Assembly: GCA_044370475.1 (NCBI GenBank)
Contig: JBILVK010000005.1
Coordinates: forward strand, 1 to 64,000
Direction of reading: 5' to 3'
DNA: 64,000 nucleotides
From: B1 sp044370475
Lineage (GTDB): Bacteria > Bacteroidota > Bacteroidia > UKL13-3
Every line of letters begins with the position of its first letter. Position 1 is the first letter of the stretch. A program made the position numbers and the translations under genes. Positions 45,033 through 52,873 of this stretch are shown one piece after another. Under the pieces are notes generated by a model. The model saw only the letters and a list, made by a program, of their open reading frames with translations, ran no database searches and had not been told where the DNA came from.

Positions 45033-46067
45033 CTAAGGTAGAAAGGGTTTATAATAGGTAAACGACGCATAATCTATCCCAACTTTAGTGTTTCCACTGG
45101 TACCTGGTTGAGCCAATAACAAGAATTGAGTGGCTATAATTCTATCCAAATCTTTCTTCCCAGTTCGGTCTCTGTTTCCAAAGCCACCAGAGGTAGATAT
45201 TTTAGTCTCATCATATGAAAAACTAACTACCTTCCAACCTGTCCAATTCACAGGCAACCTATACGTATAGGCTCCTTCTTCTGCTGGCTGATAAATGCCG
45301 TCTTTATTGTCGTCTTCCTGAAACTCAATGCTGATCTCTGCCTTGTTATCTCCCCATCCATAGATATAGGCATTGAAGTAAACATTCTTAGGATTCTCGG
45401 TATTAAACTTAAAGTAGTTTTCGCCTGTTCCCTGACTAATTTTAGAAGTTAAATTCATGCCGCATAAAAACAAACTTGCACTGGCTCCATGATTTCCGGC
45501 CAACACATAATAGCGAGTTTTCTCTGCAGGTGATACTCCTTGAAAATTAACCGAGGTACCATTAAAACTTTGCTGTCCCTCGGTAAAGGTATTGTAAGGG
45601 CGTTGCGGACTCTCAAAATCATCAATCAAAATATCTACCGTAGGCGATGGCCTTACGTCTTCTATCACTAGGGTATCAGAGTATAAAGTATCTGGGTAAT
45701 TGGCAAAACTCATGCGGGCAACACAAGGTTCATTCTTTCTAAAAAAGGGAGCAAAAGTGATGGTGCCATCCCAAACAATTGGATGCAAAACAAAGTCTTT
45801 TTCATTGCCAGTAAACACCTTCCTTGCACCACTATTTAAACCTATTACTTCAATGGTCCAACTGGTTCTAATAGATAATTTACAGGCATATTGCACCACA
45901 TCTCCATTGGCAAAATTGACCGTGGACTTAGACCCTTTTAATGGCTCCAACACTTCAAATGTGCCGAAAATATCTACCAACTCTGGTCCTTCAATGCTGC
46001 TATCTTTTTTGCATCCTGCTATCACTAACAGTCCCATTAAATAAAAATATATGCTAATTCTTTTCAT
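45033..46067 (-). CDS. Surface glycan-binding-like lipoprotein
   Basis: 344 residues from the ATG at 46067 ('MKRISIYFYLMGLLVIAGC'). An upstream frame extension overlaps the previous gene and lacks a signal. Lipobox Cys19. An N-terminal Ig-like domain ('VDIFGTFEVLEPLKGSKSTVNF') is followed by a jelly-roll domain with 'ILIDDFESPQRPYNTF', 'YFKFNTENPKNVYFNAYIYGWG' and a possible calcium site 'DDNKDGIYQPAEEG'. The architecture recalls SGBP/SusE-like proteins. It ends exactly where the next gene starts. Confidence 0.78.
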   Translation of the reverse strand: MKRISIYFYLMGLLVIAGCKKDSSIEGPELVDIFGTFEVLEPLKGSKSTVNFANGDVVQYACKLSIRTSWTIEVIGLNSGARKVFTGNEKDFVLHPIVWDGTITFAPFFRKNEPCVARMSFANYPDTLYSDTLVIEDVRPSPTVDILIDDFESPQRPYNTFTEGQQSFNGTSVNFQGVSPAEKTRYYVLAGNHGASASLFLCGMNLTSKISQGTGENYFKFNTENPKNVYFNAYIYGWGDNKAEISIEFQEDDNKDGIYQPAEEGAYTYRLPVNWTGWKVVSFSYDETKISTSGGFGNRDRTGKKDLDRIIATQFLLLAQPGTSGNTKVGIDYASFTYYKPFLP

Positions 46068-46074
46068 CTTGTTT

Positions 46075-47796
46075 CTAGAAAAATAGGTTATACAATACCG
46101 CAAATCTGCTAATCTTATACTGATTGGCAGGCAATAATTCATTATCCCAATTCACTTGCTGCCACTGGAGTTTAAGACAATTAGCTTTACTAAACTGATA
46201 GTTTATTCCGCCAATCCAAAGGGTCTCATTTAACTGTGCTTTATAGGCTGTATAAAAATTAATTTCATTAAATGAATTGCGTTCAGCCAAATATTCATTA
46301 CCCTTTGCTATTAATTGAACAGCGGCCAATTGAAGCGAGAGTTTTGGAATAATTTCATAAGATACTCCCAACTTAAATTGTTGGGTCTTTAAATCTACTT
46401 TATCAATATTCTCTGTTCCATCTCGCATGGTATTTTGCAAACGTACATAAGCACTCACTGCCAATTTTCTTTTCCCTTTATACAATTCACTTATGCCTAA
46501 ATCTGCAAAGGTTTCTACCTGGGTAAAATTGCGCAAATTCAAAGTACCTTGTCCAGTTATCTCCTTGAAGTTTGCCGCAGCTACTCCCACTTTAAATCCT
46601 TGCAGCTTCTTAGCATCCCAATTAATTGCTAAATCAAGTCCTTGCCTGTTAGGCGTTGCCTTGCCATAGGGCATCATGTTCTCATAACTTGGATTAAATT
46701 GCTTCAATTCAGGACGTAAATACATGTTATAATAAGCACCGTCTGTTAAGATATCCATGATATTGGCTGGCCTTGGAATTTCTCTATTGGTATAATAAGA
46801 ATACTCGGTAGCTGTAGCACTAAAATCAACCCTCCTACTCTGTGCTCCCATACTCCTAAAATGAGTTTCTACATTTCTAATATTTACCATGGCACTTAAG
46901 CCGCTTTGCTTACTCTTCCATAAAACGCCAGCTTCTGCAAAACTTCCATCGGGTATAATTGGCGCGGCTGCATTATTCTCATAAACTACCTTAGACTTGC
47001 CCAACTCTGCACTCAATTCAAAGGCATGTTTCTCTACTTCAAACTTTTCTTTTAAGCCAAAACTGTGCACCGTATTTTTAAACAAAGCATCAGAAAACAT
47101 AGCAGAATTCTTCACATCAAAGGTATGGGCAAGGTTATACTCCAATTCCAATTGTTTAAACAATTTTGCACCAAGCGTAGTTCCAGAAAACAACCTATCT
47201 GGCGAGCTAAAATAATCTGTTTGCCTGTTCTTACTTATCAACGACTTTACTTGCAAATGATTGAGGTATTTATCAAAATCAAATCCAAAATCTACCATGG
47301 CACCTTGCTGCCTCCAAGCATGGTCAACATAAAACTTGTCGTACTCAATTACCTCACTAAAGGTGTTTAAGGCAACTGGATTATGGCTGCTTAACTCCCC
47401 TTCATTGTTGTAAAGGGTATAGGCCGACATCCGCGTGTTTAAATCGCCCACCTGATATTTAAAACGCTTCATAAGCAATCCACGCAAATACAATTCACGC
47501 ACATTAAAAAGCACGCCTCCACCCCAAAATCCATTGATATCGTTGCTTACCCTTGTAATTGCCTTAATCTCTGTTTCGGAACTTGGCCTTATATGAAATC
47601 CCAAATCAAATAAGGTACTGCCACGCATTTGCTTCTGCGGCGTTACCGTATCTGTCTTGGTTAGCTCACCACTCATATTGCCATTGTTCAAAGCAAATCT
47701 GCCCGAACCAAAAAAATCAACCTTCTTCTCTTGCGCCATCACAAATAGCGGAAGAAAGGTCACCATCATCCAAATATACCCGTAATATTTTTTCAT
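46075..47796 (-). CDS. Outer-membrane beta-barrel protein of the glucan operon
   Basis: 573 residues, signal peptide ending 'VMAQ' (about 22). The rest is alternating amphipathic strands rich in aromatic and polar pairs, ending '...ISRFAVLYNLFF' with terminal Phe, as expected of a barrel. No TonB-box or plug domain is seen, so it is not a SusC. It may be a porin or a surface scaffold for glucan uptake. One base separates it from the upstream barrel gene. Confidence 0.75.
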   Translation of the reverse strand: MKKYYGYIWMMVTFLPLFVMAQEKKVDFFGSGRFALNNGNMSGELTKTDTVTPQKQMRGSTLFDLGFHIRPSSETEIKAITRVSNDINGFWGGGVLFNVRELYLRGLLMKRFKYQVGDLNTRMSAYTLYNNEGELSSHNPVALNTFSEVIEYDKFYVDHAWRQQGAMVDFGFDFDKYLNHLQVKSLISKNRQTDYFSSPDRLFSGTTLGAKLFKQLELEYNLAHTFDVKNSAMFSDALFKNTVHSFGLKEKFEVEKHAFELSAELGKSKVVYENNAAAPIIPDGSFAEAGVLWKSKQSGLSAMVNIRNVETHFRSMGAQSRRVDFSATATEYSYYTNREIPRPANIMDILTDGAYYNMYLRPELKQFNPSYENMMPYGKATPNRQGLDLAINWDAKKLQGFKVGVAAANFKEITGQGTLNLRNFTQVETFADLGISELYKGKRKLAVSAYVRLQNTMRDGTENIDKVDLKTQQFKLGVSYEIIPKLSLQLAAVQLIAKGNEYLAERNSFNEINFYTAYKAQLNETLWIGGINYQFSKANCLKLQWQQVNWDNELLPANQYKISRFAVLYNLFF

Positions 47797-47797
47797 T

Positions 47798-49729
47798 CTA
47801 AAAGTATAATTTTAGCTCAACTGTTGTTTCTGTTCCTTTAATATTATCTAGCACAAAGCTCTTGTCTTCTTGCTTAAACCACCTTCTGCGCACATAGAAA
47901 TAGGTGTTTCGCGAAATGCGATAATCCAATCCCAATCCATATAAGGTGCCTTCTTGATTCACCGCATCGTTGTTTATACTGCCCAATACCCCATCATTAT
48001 TATCGCCTCGGTTCATGGCACTATTGCCCTTGATATATTCTTTGCCATAAGTGCTCACCAAACTCAAATCTTTGCCCAACATAAATATGGCATCCAACTC
48101 ATGATAATAGGTGCGCAACAAAGCCTTATTGCTAAAATTAGGTAAAAGCTCAAAACCCTCTTGGGCCGAACCAAAAGACCCCACATACAACACATAAAAT
48201 GGCAGCAAACTAAAGTTCACCTTTTGCTTCAATTGAACCTGCAACATGTTAAATCCCAGCAAAGAATTTGGCATACCCATGGCATTGGTATCTGTTATCG
48301 ACATCACCTGCGAAAATCCCCTAAAATAAGAGGTCCAATTGTTGTACGTCCCTACATTGTTAGTAAACGGCGTAAAACGAGAAAAAGGTAAGGAGTTAAT
48401 TTTATGTCCAAATGCCAACTGACGGCTTACTGACCTAACCTCCATCGAACTCATATTGCCTATATTCAACTTGGTTGTTTTGGTTATATCAAACCAAGCA
48501 TTAATGCTTATTCCTTTTCTGTTATTGCTAACCTGACCTACATCGGTAATTGATCCAGCAAAATTACTGATACCACCACTTCCTCCCAGTGTTGAGCCAT
48601 TTTGGTTCAGCGCTGCTGTACTAACAATATTGGTATTGGCACTTAAGAAATTGCCATAGTAATTAATAAACTCCGGACTCAAATAAAATGCTTCTACTTC
48701 TATAGGGAAATAAGTTGCTTTTGCGGGCGATTTAATACTTATTCTTCCTGCATCACCCCAGCCTGCTTTTTGCACCTGAGAATACAATTGTCCCCTCCCT
48801 GCCTCTGCTGCCACAACCCAACCTTTGTATTGCAAATCATAAGAAAAAGTGTACAACTGAATGCCCGCCTGCTCCTTAGCTACCGAATCTACATACAACC
48901 TATAATCCATGCCATTAAATCCAAACGTGTGGTTGTTCAACTTCTTTCTTACCCTTCCACCCAATGTATAAGAAGGAATACCATTTGCTGTAAAGGCCTG
49001 CGCTGGCGTTGTTCCATACAAAAACCTAAATGAAACATCTCCTGGCAATTCTGCCCCATCTATTAACAAGCCTTTAAATGGCTGCATCCCAAAGCGCATG
49101 TCGCGACTAATATTCCCAAACTCATAGTAGTTAGAAGCCCTATCAAAGGATATGGCATTTCCCTCCCATGGCCAACGTTCATAAATACTGTAGCGTTGGT
49201 AACCAATAAAGCTACTAAATACCATGCCACTCACATCTACCCAATTTATTCCGCCCATATGGGCCGTAAATTTCCCAATATCTGTTTGTATACTGCCCGT
49301 TAAATTAATCCCTAAATTGAGGTTAACTGGACTCGATCCTGGCAAGCCTGTAAAATTGTGGTACAAGGCATAATCCATCCCAATAAAGGTTTTAGAAGTG
49401 GGCTGAACCGATAAATTTAACAGCATTAAAGGCGGGTCTCTGTAAACATCACCTGTGCCCAAAATATAAGCAGGTGCACTGGCATAAGGATTACCTGGTA
49501 TCACCACAAAAGGCTGCTCCAAGTTTCTGTTTATGCCAAAAAATCGGTAATAGCCACCAACCGTAAGCTTCTTTAAGGGTACCACTGCGGCTGGACTGCT
49601 CGGAATAGGCAGGCTTAATTCCTCCATCAAGCTATCTGCCATTTGCCCAAAACTCGCATTTGTTGCCAAAACTGCCATTAGCAGCCAGCTTGCAACAATT
49701 TTTCCTAAAAATTTGTAAAGTGATTTCAA
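47798..49729 (-). CDS. Large outer-membrane beta-barrel protein, first gene of the glucan operon
   Basis: 643 residues from a TTG start. 'MKSLYKFLGKIVASWLLMAV' makes a proper signal peptide (cleavage near 'SFGQ'), which internal ATGs would destroy. The mature part is barrel-like: 'LTVGGYYRFFGINR', many aromatic girdle strands and a C-terminal 'TTVELKLYF'. No plug domain or TonB box. Candidate uptake pore for glucan fragments, with its partner at 46075. It lies divergent to the regulator, 190 bp away. Confidence 0.75.
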   Translation of the reverse strand: MKSLYKFLGKIVASWLLMAVLATNASFGQMADSLMEELSLPIPSSPAAVVPLKKLTVGGYYRFFGINRNLEQPFVVIPGNPYASAPAYILGTGDVYRDPPLMLLNLSVQPTSKTFIGMDYALYHNFTGLPGSSPVNLNLGINLTGSIQTDIGKFTAHMGGINWVDVSGMVFSSFIGYQRYSIYERWPWEGNAISFDRASNYYEFGNISRDMRFGMQPFKGLLIDGAELPGDVSFRFLYGTTPAQAFTANGIPSYTLGGRVRKKLNNHTFGFNGMDYRLYVDSVAKEQAGIQLYTFSYDLQYKGWVVAAEAGRGQLYSQVQKAGWGDAGRISIKSPAKATYFPIEVEAFYLSPEFINYYGNFLSANTNIVSTAALNQNGSTLGGSGGISNFAGSITDVGQVSNNRKGISINAWFDITKTTKLNIGNMSSMEVRSVSRQLAFGHKINSLPFSRFTPFTNNVGTYNNWTSYFRGFSQVMSITDTNAMGMPNSLLGFNMLQVQLKQKVNFSLLPFYVLYVGSFGSAQEGFELLPNFSNKALLRTYYHELDAIFMLGKDLSLVSTYGKEYIKGNSAMNRGDNNDGVLGSINNDAVNQEGTLYGLGLDYRISRNTYFYVRRRWFKQEDKSFVLDNIKGTETTVELKLYF

Positions 49730-49918
49730 GTGCGGCTATTTTTATGGTAAATGTCATCACTCTTTAGCAAAAACCAACTTTTTTACACCCCAACTCACCT
49801 ACATCAAACAAAGTCTTCCTTACATCATGGGTACTACAAAAAATGTCAAATTACTGATAACAAACTAATTATTATTTGCATTCTTCTGAAGTTTTATTAT
49901 CATTTGCATGTCCAAATC
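49730..49918. promoter_or_regulatory. Divergent control region of glucan operon and regulator
   Basis: 189 bp, AT-rich, between the operon start (minus) and the regulator start (plus). It must carry both promoters and the likely operator of the HTH regulator. I see no exact TAnnTTTG at standard spacing and no clear inverted repeat. Confidence 0.55.
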
Positions 49919-52804
49919 ATGAATAAAAACCAAAAAATACACCTTTTTGTAAGATCAATACTGGCCATGTTGTGCCTTTTTGCGCAGCCAATTTATGCGC
50001 AAAGTCTCTTGGCAGCCCCAATGGTTATTAATTATACCAAACAGGTTTATAAAGGGGGTACGCAAACTTGGGATATTTGTACAGGTAAAAACGGACTGGT
50101 ATTCTATGCCAACAACAATGGTTTATTGCTTTTCGATGGAAAAGACTTTAGTAATTTTCCCCTCCCAAAAAACACCATCCTTAGGTCCATCTTTTATGAT
50201 GAGACAACTCAAAGAGTTTATGCAGGCGGACAAAGTGAAATTGGTTATTACCAATTAGAAAAAAACGGCAAAATACACTTCCAATCCCTCGCTCACCTGC
50301 TTTCTCCCAACAACAAGGGGTTCGAAGATGTTTGGGGAATTGAGGGGCACAACAACAAAATATTCTTCCAAACCACCCAGCAAATATTTTGCTACGATGG
50401 CAAACAAATTACCAGCCTCAAACCTTCAGAAAACCTCCTCGAAAACCTACATCTAGTAAATCAAAAACTTTTCTTAACCGATATTTCTGGCAGCATTTAC
50501 GAGTATAAATTTGGTGCTTTTAAACCCCTACTGCTTAATACCAAGCTCGATATTTCTGCCATTCTTCCTTACAATAACAAGGATTTGTTTATCACCACCT
50601 ACAAAAATGGAATCTATCTTTTGATAAACGATAGCCTTCAAAAGGCAAAATTTAACTACCCAGAAATTCAACAAAGTAGAATCTATAGGGCCATTAAATA
50701 TGGCAACCATTACCTCCTAGCCACCAACAGAGGTGGACTGTTTTTCTTAGATAACACTGGCAAAATCATCAACCGCATTAGTGTTCAAGACGGACTACAA
50801 AACAACAATGTACTCAGCCTGCATCAAGACAAAAACAAGAATGTTTGGCTTGGTCTAGATAACGGTATCGACCTGGTTAGACTTAATTATCCCTTTGGGT
50901 ATTTGTACCCAGATGGCATTCTTAAAGGCACTGGATATGCCATGACGCAGTTTGGCCCCAATTACTATTTTGCTACCAATAACGGATTATATACAAGGCC
51001 CATCCAAAGCAATACAAATACCGCTTTCCAATTGGTAGAAAACACAGAAGGCCAAGTTTGGTGGGTGCAAGAAATCAATGGCAGCCTCTTTGCCTCTCAC
51101 CACGAAGGGCTTTTTCAAATCAATGGAACCTCCGCCCAAAAAATATCCAATATTCGCGGTTGCTGGAAACTCCTTCCCCTCAAAAAACACCCAGGCTATT
51201 TTGCCCTTGGAACCTATAACGGAATCAATATTTTTAAATGGGAAAACAATAGCCTCCAATTTGTCTCCAAACCCTTGCCATTCAAGGAATCGAGCCGCTT
51301 CTTAGAAGAAGATGAATTTGGAAATATTTGGGTGGGTCATCCCTACAAAGGCATCTATAAAATCGGTCTGAACCAATCACTGCTCAATATAGCTTCCGTT
51401 AAACGTTACGGCAGCAAAGAAGGTCTGCCCAATGAAACAGAAAACTATGTGTTTAACCCCGACCAAGGTTTATGCTTTGCCACATCAAAAGGTATCTATG
51501 CCTATAACCCAGATTTGGACAAGTTTCAATTGGCACAATCTCTTCATCCATGGCTCGATTCGAGTCTTACCTACAAACGAATTTTTCAAGGAAAAAATGG
51601 CCATATTTGGTATATCACCCAATCCGAAATTGGCTACCTAAACCCTAGCTACAATGGGGTAGAATACAGCTACCAAAAAATCAAATTGCCACAATTGGAT
51701 CAAAACTTGGTGGGCGGATTTGAGTTTTTGGAGGAGTGCCAAAATGGTAACCTTTTCCTAGGTGTAGAAACGGGTTTTGTACAAATAAATCTCCAGCAAA
51801 TTGGTCGGTTCAAACAGGATCCACCACAGGTGATTGTTACGTCTATTAACTCCATGGTGGAGCCAGATTCTGTCTATTATCAGTATGTAGCGCTTGGTTC
51901 AGACCAACTGGAAATTGATGATAGGTCTGTGTATTTCTCTTTGAGCTCACCTAATGCAAACTTTTATAACGACCTCAATTTCTCGAGTTATTTGGAGGGT
52001 TGGGACAAAAATTGGTCGGCCTGGAAACCCAATAATACCCGCGAATTTAGTCGCCTCAGCTATGGCGATTATGTGCTGCGCATTAAGGCGCGCTGCATGG
52101 GCTTAGAAGGGCCAGAAACCGCTATTCGCATTCATATTCCTGCACCTTGGTATTGGACCCGCTTTGCCAAATTTGTGTATTCTATTATTGGTATTGTATT
52201 GGTGTTGCTTATTGGTTTTTACCCGCAAATGTTGGTACGCAAAAAGGCCAGCAGAATTATTGCCGAAAAGGATGATCACCACAAAAAACAAACGGAACAA
52301 CTGCGCTTAGAAAAAGAAAAGCAGGAGAAAGAATTAATTGAGTTAAAAAACCAACAACTTCAAAAAGAGGTGGAGCACCAAGGCAAAGAACTGGCTTCTT
52401 CTACCATGCATTTGGTTCAGAAAAGCGAAATGCTTTTAAGCATAAAAGATAAGCTGAAGCACATCTCTAGCATTAGCAACGATCCCAAGATTAAGCCCGA
52501 AATTAGTGAGCTCATTAAAAACATTGAAAAGGATACCTTGATTGATAAAGATTGGCAAAAATTTGAATTGTATTTTAACAATATTCACGACAGTTATACC
52601 CAGAGTTTAAAGGAGCGGTTCCCTGTATTAACGGCCAACGACATAAAAATGTGTGCTTACCTGCGGATGAATCTTTCTACCAAAGAAATTGCCACCATTC
52701 TTAACATTTCAACCCGAGGCGTGGAGATAAGTAGGTATAGATTGCGCAAGAAAATGGAATTAGAAAACGGTATTAACTTAACCGAATATCTATCTAAGCT
52801 TTAG
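49919..52804 (+). CDS. Membrane regulator: periplasmic propeller, Y_Y_Y and LuxR-like HTH
   Basis: 961 residues from the ATG at 49919, whose 'MNKNQKIHLFVRSILAMLCL' is a signal anchor; longer frame extensions upstream are not credible. The N-terminal 600 residues are two-component-type propeller blades ('NVLSLHQDKNKNVWLGLDNGIDLV', 'EDEFGNIWVGHPYKGIYKI'). A Y_Y_Y domain follows (about 665-735, 'SSYLEGWDKNWSAWK'), then one membrane helix (about 748-770), a coiled coil ('KQEKELIELKNQQLQKEVEHQGKE'-type) and a terminal HTH ('LTANDIKMCAYLRMNLSTKEIATILNIS'). It resembles hybrid two-component glycan sensors with kinase and receiver removed. Likely controls the adjacent glucan operon; palindromes at 51365 and 51896. 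Confidence 0.88.
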   Translation: MNKNQKIHLFVRSILAMLCLFAQPIYAQSLLAAPMVINYTKQVYKGGTQTWDICTGKNGLVFYANNNGLLLFDGKDFSNFPLPKNTILRSIFYDETTQRVYAGGQSEIGYYQLEKNGKIHFQSLAHLLSPNNKGFEDVWGIEGHNNKIFFQTTQQIFCYDGKQITSLKPSENLLENLHLVNQKLFLTDISGSIYEYKFGAFKPLLLNTKLDISAILPYNNKDLFITTYKNGIYLLINDSLQKAKFNYPEIQQSRIYRAIKYGNHYLLATNRGGLFFLDNTGKIINRISVQDGLQNNNVLSLHQDKNKNVWLGLDNGIDLVRLNYPFGYLYPDGILKGTGYAMTQFGPNYYFATNNGLYTRPIQSNTNTAFQLVENTEGQVWWVQEINGSLFASHHEGLFQINGTSAQKISNIRGCWKLLPLKKHPGYFALGTYNGINIFKWENNSLQFVSKPLPFKESSRFLEEDEFGNIWVGHPYKGIYKIGLNQSLLNIASVKRYGSKEGLPNETENYVFNPDQGLCFATSKGIYAYNPDLDKFQLAQSLHPWLDSSLTYKRIFQGKNGHIWYITQSEIGYLNPSYNGVEYSYQKIKLPQLDQNLVGGFEFLEECQNGNLFLGVETGFVQINLQQIGRFKQDPPQVIVTSINSMVEPDSVYYQYVALGSDQLEIDDRSVYFSLSSPNANFYNDLNFSSYLEGWDKNWSAWKPNNTREFSRLSYGDYVLRIKARCMGLEGPETAIRIHIPAPWYWTRFAKFVYSIIGIVLVLLIGFYPQMLVRKKASRIIAEKDDHHKKQTEQLRLEKEKQEKELIELKNQQLQKEVEHQGKELASSTMHLVQKSEMLLSIKDKLKHISSISNDPKIKPEISELIKNIEKDTLIDKDWQKFELYFNNIHDSYTQSLKERFPVLTANDIKMCAYLRMNLSTKEIATILNISTRGVEISRYRLRKKMELENGINLTEYLSKL

Positions 52805-52815
52805 GTTAAACAGAA

Positions 52816-52845
52816 ACGGCTCTTCCAAATTATTGGAAGAGCCGT
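52816..52845. terminator. Hairpin between convergent genes
   Basis: A perfect 13-bp stem (ACGGCTCTTCCAA / TTGGAAGAGCCGT) with a 4-nt loop sits 12 bp after the regulator stop and 28 bp from the end of the next, convergent gene. T-tracts are weak on both sides, so it may be a bidirectional terminator. Confidence 0.7.
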
Positions 52846-52873
52846 ACCGTCAATTACACACAAAAATCAAAAG

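Noticed and set aside
46068..46142. Longer start for the glycan-binding lipoprotein
   Set aside because: Overlaps the barrel gene and puts 25 unrelated residues before a perfect lipoprotein leader.
49751..49918. Longer start for the propeller regulator
   Set aside because: The extra 56 residues would place the signal anchor internally and use the whole divergent control region; the ATG at 49919 gives a normal leader.
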